Source of the DNA: Pseudoflavonifractor sp. An184
GTDB taxonomy: Bacteria > Bacillota > Clostridia > Oscillospirales > Oscillospiraceae
DNA: 64,000 bases
Assembly: GCF_002160305.1 (NCBI RefSeq)
Contig: NZ_NFKI01000001.1
Coordinates: forward strand, 122,829 to 186,828
Direction: 5' to 3'
Shown here: positions 1 through 7,007 of the stretch, one piece after another
Position numbering within the stretch: position 1 is the first letter of the stretch
Layout of the letters: every line of letters begins with the position of its first letter
Program-made: the position numbers and the translations under genes
The notes under the pieces: model-generated
What the model was told of the DNA's origin: nothing
The model's input: the letters and a program-made list of their open reading frames with translations, nothing else
The model's database searches: none

Positions 1-2
1 CG

Positions 3-332
3 GCCCCCGACCAGCATGACGACCAATGGCGCTTCTGCCCGAGGTGCGGGGAGCTCATCGAATACGAGAAGGCAGAACCGATCCAATGGCGGGAGCAAAA
101 CTGCGAAAAGTGTGGCCGCCCCTTGATCCAACTGGTGCAGGACCGCAGGCCTTTCTTCCGGGCGAATAATGAGTATGTAGGCGCTTCGCTCTGCAGAGAC
201 TGCCTGGAGGAACACTGTGTGCAGACCAACTGCCTGCAGTGCGACCTTGGAAATTGGCCAGGCTGCCGCTACGCCGACATCAAGCGGCAGGGGCTGCAGA
301 AGGCAAAAGAAGGCGGTGAGGATGGTGTCTGA
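3..332 (+). CDS. Zinc-ribbon protein, 5' truncated by window edge
   Basis: The open frame runs in from the left edge, so the start is missing. It contains four Cys pairs (CPRC, CEKC, CRDC-type, CLQC), which suggests two treble-clef or zinc-ribbon knuckles. The C-terminal segment EYVGASLCRDCLEE resembles the segment DYVGGDICRSCLEE of the protein at 9451-10251, so the two share a domain. The stop overlaps the start of the NADAR gene, implying one operon. Function unknown; protein or nucleic-acid binding is only an inference from the Cys pattern. Confidence 0.6.
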   Translation, partial: APDQHDDQWRFCPRCGELIEYEKAEPIQWREQNCEKCGRPLIQLVQDRRPFFRANNEYVGASLCRDCLEEHCVQTNCLQCDLGNWPGCRYADIKRQGLQKAKEGGEDGV

Positions 333-804
333 TCAGCACAGGGAGGTCATAGACCGTTTCACTGGCCCTTACGCCTTTCTGAGCAATTTCCACCCTTGCC
401 GCGTGACCTTCTATGGCATGACCTTTCCTTCCGTGGAGGCGGCTTTTCAAGCAGCAAAGTGTGCGGACCACCGGGATCGGGCGCAGTTTCTGGCCATGAC
501 GCCTGAGCAGGCAAAGCGCCGCGGGCGCCAGATCCGGATGCGGGATGACTGGGATGCGCGGAAACGGACCATCATGCACAACCTGCTCGTCCACAAATTC
601 AGCGAAAACCCTGACTTGATCCCCAAACTTCTTGCCACCGGCGGCGCGGTCTTGGTGGAGGGCAACACCTGGCACGATAACTATTGGGGCTGCTGCACCT
701 GTTCCCGCTGTGGGGGCAGACGCGGCCGGAACAATCTGGGACGTATGCTCATGGAGCTGCGCGCAGATTACATGGCGAGCTATAAGGAGGATGGTAGAAC
801 ATGA
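322..804 (+). CDS. NADAR-family protein (YbiA-like N-glycosidase)
   Basis: 160-residue protein starting at the ATG after GGTGAGG; the longer frame upstream overlaps the previous gene and is unlikely. NADAR signatures are visible: FLSNFHPC near the N-terminus, the segment SVEAAFQAAKC, a Lys/Phe-rich middle (HKFSENPDL), then LVEGNTWHDNYWG. NADAR proteins hydrolyse N-glycosidic bonds of ADP-ribosylated guanine or riboflavin intermediates, and several act as antitoxins to guanine-specific DarT toxins or in phage-host NAD conflict. No DarT neighbour is seen, so its role here is open. An extra Cys pair (CTCSRC) after the domain core is atypical. Overlaps the next gene by ATGA. Confidence 0.85.
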   Translation: MVSDQHREVIDRFTGPYAFLSNFHPCRVTFYGMTFPSVEAAFQAAKCADHRDRAQFLAMTPEQAKRRGRQIRMRDDWDARKRTIMHNLLVHKFSENPDLIPKLLATGGAVLVEGNTWHDNYWGCCTCSRCGGRRGRNNLGRMLMELRADYMASYKEDGRT

Positions 805-998
805 ATTATTGCCTCACCATGGAGCAGACCCGCCGCATTGCGGTGTGGTTTGACGCGGACAGCGATGAGGAGGCTGAGAAGAAGGCACGGGAGATCTATC
901 ACAATACTCCGTCAAAGGACTTTGAGGCGGGGGATGACGAGAGAGACTGCGCGCTTTCTAACCGGGATACGAACACGATGGTGTTTGACTGGAGCTGA
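801..998 (+). CDS. Small acidic hypothetical protein (65 aa)
   Basis: Starts on the ATGA overlap with the NADAR gene, preceded by AAGGAGGATGG, so translation is probably coupled. The protein has a segment typical of small amphipathic alpha/beta proteins (DSDEEAEKKAREIY) and is acidic throughout. I do not recognise a family. It is followed by 67 bases before the next gene's start. Confidence 0.65.
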   Translation: MNYCLTMEQTRRIAVWFDADSDEEAEKKAREIYHNTPSKDFEAGDDERDCALSNRDTNTMVFDWS

Positions 999-1065
999 AT
1001 TATGCCAGAAAGAACAGTCAGAATTCATGTGGCCTTATGAAAAAATAGTATGGAGGAACAAAGAG

Positions 1066-1980
1066 ATGCCGACACTGGAACAGCTCGATACGCCATATGA
1101 GCGACGGCGTGTGATCGAATATGGTGTGGATGGGAATAAAGTGGTCCGCCACTGGCATGATGCGCAGCATATTGCCGGCCCGCTTTATAAAAGTAAAGAG
1201 GAAAAAAATAAGTACGGGGAGCAGGAGATGGATCTTTACCTTTTCTTCGAAGGGGGAAAAGACGGACTCCTGTACCAGTACAACATGAGGCACCCGGAGC
1301 AGTACACGCCTGAAAAAATGATGGAGGAAATCGAGCGGGTTGGCTATGACACGCTGGAGCATTTCTTGACCACCTTTGATCAGAGTGTGGTAGAAGGAAA
1401 ATTCATTGGTGCTGCGGTCATTGAGTTTGTCCGACAGATTGATACAGAGCGAGGAAACCGATATGCTCAGCACCGGCTGGACTATATCGCCCGACAAGAG
1501 GAGAAACACCGCCGTTTGGCAGCGGAACGCGCTGAGAAGGCGGCTCAAAAAGAGGCGCAGCGGAAAGCTGCAGAACAGGCGGCGAGGGCAAAATACCTGG
1601 GCTGGGCGGATCAGATGACCGCAATGCAGTTTGGAAAGGTATCCTCCGTACTGGATGTTCTGATCCGGGCAGACGGAAAAGTGATGACTAAGCGTGAATT
1701 CGTGATTTCGCGGATGAAAGATGGATGGACTCCGACCAAAAAAGAGGGCGTTGTCAGCTACTATGGGAGCCGTTGGGATGTCAAGGAGAGTAAGCCGCGG
1801 ACGGAGTACCGTCTTGCAAAAGAAAATCTCACATACAGGATCAGCAAAACGGAGTTCAATTTCGCTTCGTATTTGGCAGCACATCCTGAGAAACTCAGCC
1901 AAGCACGGAAGCAGCTGGCAATTTGCACAGATGCCGGAGGAGAGCAGCAAGCATTCAGAGAGGAGGCTCAGAAAGCATGA
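1066..1980 (+). CDS. Hypothetical protein with central charged coiled coil
   Basis: 304 residues from the ATG at 1066, which has GGAGG nine bases upstream; the open frame extends further left but overlaps the previous gene. The N-terminal third is mixed alpha/beta. The centre (about residues 140-195) is an Ala/Glu/Arg/Lys-rich helix typical of a coiled coil. The C-terminal part (KVMTKREFVISRM onwards) looks like a small folded domain. No family recognised. Its stop overlaps the ATG of the next gene. Confidence 0.7.
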   Translation: MPTLEQLDTPYERRRVIEYGVDGNKVVRHWHDAQHIAGPLYKSKEEKNKYGEQEMDLYLFFEGGKDGLLYQYNMRHPEQYTPEKMMEEIERVGYDTLEHFLTTFDQSVVEGKFIGAAVIEFVRQIDTERGNRYAQHRLDYIARQEEKHRRLAAERAEKAAQKEAQRKAAEQAARAKYLGWADQMTAMQFGKVSSVLDVLIRADGKVMTKREFVISRMKDGWTPTKKEGVVSYYGSRWDVKESKPRTEYRLAKENLTYRISKTEFNFASYLAAHPEKLSQARKQLAICTDAGGEQQAFREEAQKA

Positions 1981-2546
1981 AACGTGGAATTACCGTGGAA
2001 CGAAAGTATGACCACAACGATATCCCCTGCATTGTAATAAAAAAGAAGCGCGGAAAACTGGCTTTGGATGAAATCCAGGATATCCTCCGCTTTGAAGACT
2101 ACCAGCAGTGGAATGGCCAGTATGTCCTGTTCCTCAACTGTTCGGAGGCCACGCTGGGGGGCAATGGCTGTTGGGACCTGTTGGATGAACCGCCCGGTGA
2201 TACGGTGATGCTCTATGAGGTCGCGGGCAACGAGGAATGTCCCGTTTGTAGATCCAATTTGCCACCGTTCTCGTATTGCCCCTCCTGCGGCATGCCATGG
2301 TCTGATTCGGGCAAAAGTGTTGAAACCCTGTTGTCCTCCATGCGTCAGGAGGCTGCGCGCAATATCAGAGATCCCAAAGCATCTGGCGCCTCGCGCCTGG
2401 CATGGTACTGGTCGCATATCGGCGCCATCGACCTGGCCCGGCAGATGGGCGTCATCACAGAGGATCGCCGGCAGGCGCTCTATGAGGAGATGCAGCCCCT
2501 CAAGCCCGCCGATACTGATGGGACTATGAATGGGGGTGCGGTCTGA
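1977..2546 (+). CDS. Zinc-ribbon hypothetical protein
   Basis: 189 residues, starting at the ATG that overlaps the upstream stop (ATGA) with GAGGAGG before it. A double-Cys zinc ribbon (CPVC, then CPSC 14 residues later) sits near residue 85-105, followed by an alpha-helical C-terminal part. No family recognised. Part of the chain of overlapping genes 322-3234, so co-translated with its neighbours. Confidence 0.7.
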   Translation: MKRGITVERKYDHNDIPCIVIKKKRGKLALDEIQDILRFEDYQQWNGQYVLFLNCSEATLGGNGCWDLLDEPPGDTVMLYEVAGNEECPVCRSNLPPFSYCPSCGMPWSDSGKSVETLLSSMRQEAARNIRDPKASGASRLAWYWSHIGAIDLARQMGVITEDRRQALYEEMQPLKPADTDGTMNGGAV

Positions 2547-2881
2547 TGAACAAATCCAACACGATCCTCCAGATCACCAGTGAAGTGCTGGACCGATACC
2601 GCAATTCGATCAGCCGCAAGGCATTTATCCAGGCGATGGAGCGCGTGATCGAGCTGGTGCTTGGCCCCGGGGAGCACCTTCCGCAGGCAGCGTGCCCCGG
2701 CCTGCAGTTGATCCGAAGTCCGGAGATGGACAGCGAGTGCCTGGCGCAGCTGCTCAGCGGGGCGTGCCCGTCGTTTCAGCAGGCAAAAGCGGACTTTGAC
2801 TGCCGGGAGTTTGACTGCCAGACCTGCTGGCAGTCCTGGCTGGAGTCCGGAAAGCCGCCTGTAAAGGAGGACAACCAGTGA
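2546..2881 (+). CDS. Hypothetical protein, Cys-containing (111 aa)
   Basis: ATG overlaps the previous stop by one base (TGATG), a typical translational-coupling junction. N-terminal half is helical; the C-terminal half holds five Cys including CREFDCQTC, possibly a metal site. No recognised family. Confidence 0.65.
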   Translation: MNKSNTILQITSEVLDRYRNSISRKAFIQAMERVIELVLGPGEHLPQAACPGLQLIRSPEMDSECLAQLLSGACPSFQQAKADFDCREFDCQTCWQSWLESGKPPVKEDNQ

Positions 2882-3234
2882 AGCCGTTCAAAAGCACCAC
2901 CATGCTCCGCCCGCTGACCGACGCAGAGCTGCAGCTGGAGGACCCCCAGTGGGAAGATGATGATACCGTCACTTTCTATATCCCTTGCTGGTTCAACGTG
3001 GATCTGTTTTTTCCCGGCCTTCATGTGGTTACGGATGAAAACGATGACTACATCAACCTCTACTGCGCCTACAACACCAAGACGCATGGCGTCCGCCTGT
3101 TCTTCACCTATGCCAACAACAGTGGGGCAGAGGAGGGAGAACAGGATTTTGAGGTCGAGGTAGCGATGGATCCGGCCACAGCGGCTCTCCTGCAGGACAA
3201 GGTTTCTGCCTGGCTGAAGCCGGAGCAGAGATAA
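2878..3234 (+). CDS. Hypothetical protein (118 aa)
   Basis: GTG start overlapping the previous stop (GTGA), with AAAGGAGG upstream. Beta-rich sequence with aromatic segments (DDTVTFYIPCWFNVDLFF), consistent with a compact beta sandwich; the protein is acidic. No family recognised. Last gene of the first overlapping run. Confidence 0.65.
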   Translation: MKPFKSTTMLRPLTDAELQLEDPQWEDDDTVTFYIPCWFNVDLFFPGLHVVTDENDDYINLYCAYNTKTHGVRLFFTYANNSGAEEGEQDFEVEVAMDPATAALLQDKVSAWLKPEQR

Positions 3235-3243
3235 AAAACCGTT

Positions 3244-3280
3244 TGGAGCATGGGCAGGGAGCTATCCCGCCCATGCTCCA
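3244..3280. other. Hairpin in intergenic gap
   Basis: Twelve-base perfect arms TGGAGCATGGGC / GCCCATGCTCCA enclose a 13-base loop, between two genes of the same orientation. There is no T-run, so it is not a standard intrinsic terminator; it may be an mRNA processing or stabilising hairpin. Confidence 0.5.
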
Positions 3281-3322
3281 CTGGTGTAAAGCAACCTATT
3301 GATCAGGAGAGGAGGGCTGAAA

Positions 3323-3970
3323 TTGCCTGAAACAAACAGAGTGCCGCGGCTGGAAGCGCCGGCGCCAAGACCCAGGAAATATGCGTTCTTCAGGTTCCAG
3401 ACGGGGAAACGGCTGGCCAGCGCTTATGGTTGCTGTTCCGGCCAGGTTGACCGCCGGACCGGCGAAATCCTAGCAACCATCACCTATGGACTGTTCCAAT
3501 ACCGGGAGACGTTCAAGCTGAACCTGTCTGACCCGGTTCACTCTTTCCCCTATACGATAGAGGATGAAATCATTCGCGCGGCGAGAAAAGCCATGCGGTT
3601 AGGAGGCCCCATGACACGGAGGAGAGTTGTTTTTGTCCGGAAGGACGGGCGCAGGTACATCACAGAGGAGTTCAACGGGGATAAAGCCGAATACGCAGCC
3701 CGGGGAGATTGCCTGGACGGCTGCGATTTGGACTGGCCGGAGATCCGTGCGCTCTTTGTGGCGGCGGATACCTATTTGAAGTTCATCAAGGCCAATCTGA
3801 CAGCACAGGCGGCGTACCACTCCTTCCTTGGAGAAGGGGGTAATGCCGGCGTGGTTCGCAACCTCCGGAAAGGGCGAAAACTGCCGCCTGCCGACAGCGT
3901 GCTGTTTATCTATGAGCAGCCCACAGCGGACGGAGCCAGATTCTTGGAACAGGAGATGACTGAGGGATGA
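3323..3970 (+). CDS. Hypothetical protein (215 aa)
   Basis: The TTG at 3323 is chosen because GGAGGG lies about eight bases upstream; the frame is open further left without a good ribosome site. Basic N-terminus, then alternating beta/helix segments, and a segment MTRRRVVFVRKDGRR in the middle. No recognised family. Overlaps the next gene by ATGA. Confidence 0.65.
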   Translation: MPETNRVPRLEAPAPRPRKYAFFRFQTGKRLASAYGCCSGQVDRRTGEILATITYGLFQYRETFKLNLSDPVHSFPYTIEDEIIRAARKAMRLGGPMTRRRVVFVRKDGRRYITEEFNGDKAEYAARGDCLDGCDLDWPEIRALFVAADTYLKFIKANLTAQAAYHSFLGEGGNAGVVRNLRKGRKLPPADSVLFIYEQPTADGARFLEQEMTEG

Positions 3971-4398
3971 GTACAGAGTATATTCGAGCGGTCAGCATCC
4001 GGCGGGGCCAGGTTTACTTGACCTCGAAGAGCAGCAACGATGATGTACCTTATCACGCCTGGCACTGTGAGAGCCTTTCCAAAGTCTATGAGGAGGAAGG
4101 ACAGCCGGGACTGGATCGGGAGATCCTGCGGATGCTCTGCGAATATGCGGTCCTGAAGGGGCGTCACCCGAGCCTTGAGCGATACCGCCATGCGCTGGAG
4201 GCGCCTGAGAAAGAGAAAATCTTCCAAGAGACAGCCCAGGCGCTCCAGGCGGCGTATGATCTGCTCCAGGGCGAGGATCAGGCACACCCGCTCACAGCGC
4301 AGTCCGAGGCGGCCCGTGCCTACCGGCTGACGGCACGGAAGTTGCAGGATCGGCAATACACAGCGCTGGCCAGGCTGTGCAGTGAATGCTCGGGGTAG
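3967..4398 (+). CDS. Hypothetical helical protein (143 aa)
   Basis: Starts on the ATGA overlap with the preceding gene. N-terminal part is beta-like (AVSIRRGQVYLTSKSSND), and the rest is strongly helical and rich in Ala, Glu and Gln. No recognised family. Last gene before the RelBE-type operon. Confidence 0.65.
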   Translation: MSTEYIRAVSIRRGQVYLTSKSSNDDVPYHAWHCESLSKVYEEEGQPGLDREILRMLCEYAVLKGRHPSLERYRHALEAPEKEKIFQETAQALQAAYDLLQGEDQAHPLTAQSEAARAYRLTARKLQDRQYTALARLCSECSG

Positions 4399-4434
4399 GA
4401 TCCACAGCCAAACAGGGGTGAATACCACAGGCCA

Positions 4435-4471
4435 CAACAGGATGTAGCAACATTGTTGCTACATCCTGTTG
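4435..4471. promoter_or_regulatory. Palindromic operator of the toxin-antitoxin operon
   Basis: Two perfect 17-base arms (CAACAGGATGTAGCAAC / GTTGCTACATCCTGTTG) flank ATT. The right arm overlaps the -35 box of the following promoter. RelB/DinJ-type antitoxins bind such palindromes to repress their own operon, so this is the likely autoregulatory site. Confidence 0.7.
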
Positions 4472-4497
4472 ACTTATTTACTCTGCTTGGCTATACT
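4469..4497 (+). promoter_or_regulatory. Promoter of the RelBE-type operon
   Basis: TTGACT and TATACT separated by 17 bases, about 33 bases before the antitoxin ATG, with the -35 inside the palindrome. Confidence 0.7.
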
Positions 4498-4529
4498 AAA
4501 AGCAGAAGAATACATGGGAGGGATCGGAC

Positions 4530-4835
4530 ATGGAAAACATTGTATCGGCGCCCAAGACGGATATGTTCCGTTTCCGTATCAATCCGGAGATAAAAAAACA
4601 GGTAGAGGATGTCTATGCGAAAAATGGCCTGACGCTCACACAGGCTCTGAATATCTTCATCCAGCAGTCCATCAACGCCGGAGGGTTCCCTTTCCAGGTA
4701 AACGAGGAGAATGCGGAGCTAATCAAAGCGAGGGCGATGGAACGGTTGATGAAGGAACTGGAAGCTGGCGAGAACTCTGGGGAACTCATTGATGAAGCGG
4801 AAGCATACCGCCTGCTTGGAGTGACTGAACTGTGA
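4530..4835 (+). CDS. RelB/DinJ-family antitoxin
   Basis: 101 residues; ATG preceded by GGGAGGGAT. The N-terminus (MFRFRINPEIKKQVEDV, then LTLTQALNIFIQQSI) is the ribbon-helix-helix of the RelB/DinJ family, which binds DNA as a dimer; the acidic C-terminal tail (residues 60-101) would wrap and neutralise the toxin. The toxin gene starts within its stop codon. Regulated by the palindrome over its promoter. Confidence 0.85.
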   Translation: MENIVSAPKTDMFRFRINPEIKKQVEDVYAKNGLTLTQALNIFIQQSINAGGFPFQVNEENAELIKARAMERLMKELEAGENSGELIDEAEAYRLLGVTEL

Positions 4836-5155
4836 AACTGCAGTATAGGCCGGCTGCTATTTCAGACATCGGCAAGCCTTCAGATTATATAGCTGATGTG
4901 CTCAAAAACCGTAGTGCGGCGAATAGACTCAAATCGAAAATTCTTGCAGGTGTGTCCCTTTTGGGGGATAATCCATATATGGGGACTCCACTATCCAGTA
5001 GGTACGACGGCGTTCCGGAGGATATTCGGTTCCTTGTTATCAGTAAGCAGTTGGTCTTCTACAAGGTTACTGAAACTGGAATTGAGGTGATCCGGGTCTT
5101 GGATGGCCGGACGGACTATCTGGTGCATCTGTTTGGCGCTGAAGAGCCGGAATAA
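4832..5155 (+). CDS. RelE/ParE-superfamily toxin
   Basis: 107 residues from a GTG that overlaps the antitoxin stop. The pattern is that of the ParE/RelE fold: N-terminal YRPAAISDIGKPSDYIADVL helix pair, GTPLSSRYDGVPEDIRFLVI central strands and the ending IEVIRVLDGRTDYLVHLFG. The IRVLDGRTDY ending resembles the 'xIxRVxHxRxD' end of ParE toxins, so gyrase poisoning is possible, while RelE members cut mRNA on the ribosome; the sequence alone does not decide. The pair would stabilise the element by post-segregational killing. Confidence 0.82.
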   Translation: MKLQYRPAAISDIGKPSDYIADVLKNRSAANRLKSKILAGVSLLGDNPYMGTPLSSRYDGVPEDIRFLVISKQLVFYKVTETGIEVIRVLDGRTDYLVHLFGAEEPE

Positions 5156-5188
5156 AGCATCCATATAGGGGTGACGGCAAGGAGATGC

Positions 5189-5217
5189 TTGCAATCCACT
5201 GACCAATCCGCTATAAT
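5189..5217 (+). promoter_or_regulatory. Promoter of leader unit A
   Basis: TTGCAA and TATAAT with a 17-base spacer. It drives the first copy of the repeated leader RNA, which precedes the gene run 5454-6940. Confidence 0.75.
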
Positions 5218-5223
5218 ACAACC

Positions 5224-5309
5224 ATACAGTATCCGTTGTTTGCCGCCGGCAGACACAGTAACCGTGTTTCACAGCTCCCAGAGGTCAAATGGCCTTTGGG
5301 AGTTTTTTT
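5224..5309 (+). ncRNA. Conserved structured leader RNA, copy A, with terminator 1
   Basis: Starts about seven bases after the -10. Contains AGTATCCGT, a stem TGTTTGCC/GGCAGACA with loop GCC, then AGTAACCGTGTTTC, then an intrinsic terminator (stem 5275-5302, T-run 5303-5309). The same order is found in four other copies in this window, with different stem sequences but kept pairing. Whether it acts as a cis leader or as a free short RNA is not decided by sequence. Confidence 0.7.
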
Positions 5310-5365
5310 CATTTTATCACAGCCTAAGCAGGCTCACAATTTGATATTCCGCGCCGAAAAGGCAC

Positions 5366-5404
5366 CAAGCGCATGGATCGCAGCGGATCCATGCGCTTGT
5401 TTTT
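5366..5404 (+). terminator. Second terminator of leader unit A
   Basis: Perfect 14-base arms CAAGCGCATGGATC / GATCCATGCGCTTG, loop GCAGCG, followed by five T. It sits between terminator 1 and the first gene, so transcription must pass two terminators to reach the operon. Confidence 0.8.
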
Positions 5405-5453
5405 ATATACAGACAAAGGCAGCAGAGCGCAAAAGAATAGGAGGTGCATTACA

Positions 5454-5909
5454 ATGCGAAAAGATCTAAACGCGGGCGGTTCTCTGCGGGCCGTCATGCA
5501 GCAGTATCATCTGGCGCTGGAACAGGCGATCTGCCAGCTGGCGCAGGCCGTTGGGAACCATCCCCCGGAGCGGGCGGAGATCGCCCTTTTTTTTCAGGAA
5601 CTCATTGACGGTGGCTGGGACGCCTATGAGGAGGCCACGGCCCACGAAAGTGAGGAACTGAGAAAAGAGGATCGGGAGATCCTTCAGCTGCAGGAGCAGA
5701 TCCGCCAGATGCTGGACAGAGAGGGCCAGAGACAATTTGACCGGTATGAAGACTGGCTGAACTGCCGGATGACCTCGGAATTGGACCAGGCTTACCTGGT
5801 CGGGTATCAGACGGCCATCCGGCTGCTGCTGATGGGGATTCTGCCGGCTGACACACTGCTGGCGCGCAATGCCCGGCATGAGCCGGAGGAAGAGGAGGAA
5901 AAAACGTGA
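5454..5909 (+). CDS. Hypothetical helical protein (151 aa)
   Basis: ATG preceded by TAGGAGGTG. The protein is almost entirely helical, with a Glu/Gln/Arg-rich middle (about residues 55-100) likely to form a coiled coil and an acidic tail (EPEEEEEK). No recognised family. First gene after leader A; its stop overlaps the GTG of the DUF4262-like gene. Confidence 0.65.
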   Translation: MRKDLNAGGSLRAVMQQYHLALEQAICQLAQAVGNHPPERAEIALFFQELIDGGWDAYEEATAHESEELRKEDREILQLQEQIRQMLDREGQRQFDRYEDWLNCRMTSELDQAYLVGYQTAIRLLLMGILPADTLLARNARHEPEEEEEKT

Positions 5910-6304
5910 AACCTGATTGGATCATTCACTATATCCTTGCCGACCGGCCCAGCAGCCATACCCACGGCCTGGATCGGCATGGCAGCCTGGAACTGGAACT
6001 GAACCTGCCTGTACCCCAGGAAAAGGCGCAGATGATTCTCAATCTGCTCGGCCTGGAGATTACAGAAAAGGGCAAGTGCTATCGGTCTGGCGACAGGGAG
6101 GACGACATATTCACACTCCCGGTCTATTTCTTCGAGACAACGCCGGCGGTGCCGGACTCTTGCTTTTCCCGGGTGATGCGTGTTCTGGTCTGTGACCCGG
6201 ACGGGAAATACCCCTGGGAACCCGGCTGCGAGTCCGGCTATGCGGAGCAACTCAGTGAGGGCGAAAAGCGTGAAATGGCGCAGATTATCTGCCAGAGGAA
6301 CTAA
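5906..6304 (+). CDS. DUF4262-like protein
   Basis: 132 residues from a GTG overlapping the previous stop (GTGA). The segment HTHGLDRHGSLELELNLP and the following ILNLLGLEITEKGKCY match the general pattern of DUF4262 proteins, small proteins of unknown activity frequent on plasmids and phages. The C-terminal half has VYFFET and the PWEPGCESGY segment. Confidence 0.55.
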   Translation: MKPDWIIHYILADRPSSHTHGLDRHGSLELELNLPVPQEKAQMILNLLGLEITEKGKCYRSGDREDDIFTLPVYFFETTPAVPDSCFSRVMRVLVCDPDGKYPWEPGCESGYAEQLSEGEKREMAQIICQRN

Positions 6305-6370
6305 CGCCTCGCAGGACTCATGCGGCAAGGCGTGAAAAGAAAACATATCAGAAGGGAGATCATAAAGTAT

Positions 6371-6619
6371 ATGCACTTTACGGTTTTGACGGCAGTTACA
6401 CTGCCGGAGAATTGTGGACAAGCCATCAATCTTCCTGCAACAGTACGGATCAACGAGCTCGTTGCGGCCCTGCGTCGTGCCAGATTTGGGGATAATGCGG
6501 CAAAAGACGCCTTGGACAGCGAACTCGTGGAGACACAGGTGCGCTTCGAGCAAATGGTGGAAGACCTGGTTGATAATCGGTTGCTTCCCTATTGTGAGAA
6601 CATCGAAGATAGAGCCTAA
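6371..6619 (+). CDS. Hypothetical protein (82 aa)
   Basis: The ATG at 6371 is preferred, giving MHFTVLTAV, because the next gene begins with a similar MHF and a purine-rich stretch lies upstream; an in-frame ATG at 6320 lacks a ribosome site. Short beta N-terminus followed by helices. No recognised family. Confidence 0.55.
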   Translation: MHFTVLTAVTLPENCGQAINLPATVRINELVAALRRARFGDNAAKDALDSELVETQVRFEQMVEDLVDNRLLPYCENIEDRA

Positions 6620-6631
6620 GGAGATACACAG

Positions 6632-6940
6632 ATGCACTTTATGGAAGTAAATGTGGAAGAGATTGATAGTTTTCGCTTTACACTGCCTGTCCACTTTATC
6701 GGCTTGGACGGCGAAGAGATGCTCCAATTCACCATTGAGTTTGGCGAGTCCATGAAGGAGAAGGGAAACCTGGTCTTTAACGTGTGGTGCGGGTACCCGG
6801 GTGCCAGGATCAGAGTTTTTTTGATGACAGCGACTGTCAAGACGAACGGTGCCCCCGTTGACGCAATCATGAACTACCTCCAGAAGTCGGACGAGTTTTC
6901 GGAAATGTCACGGGAGTTCATTGCACATTTTTCCAAATAA
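6632..6940 (+). CDS. Hypothetical protein (102 aa)
   Basis: ATG preceded by AAGGAGATACACAG. Alternating beta strands (FRFTLPVHFIGLDGEEMLQF) then a helical C-terminus; no family recognised. Last gene of operon A, followed by a strong terminator. Confidence 0.6.
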   Translation: MHFMEVNVEEIDSFRFTLPVHFIGLDGEEMLQFTIEFGESMKEKGNLVFNVWCGYPGARIRVFLMTATVKTNGAPVDAIMNYLQKSDEFSEMSREFIAHFSK

Positions 6941-6944
6941 ATTG

Positions 6945-6985
6945 AGGGAGCCTGCCGCACCATGGTGCGGCAGGCTCCCTTTTTA
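6945..6985. terminator. Bidirectional terminator between convergent operons
   Basis: An 18-base perfect inverted repeat (AGGGAGCCTGCCGCACCA and its complement) with a T-run on the plus side and an A-rich run on the minus side. It separates the plus operon A from the minus operon ending at 7008. Confidence 0.85.
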
Positions 6986-7007
6986 ACTGGTTGGCGAGAA
7001 GAAAGGC

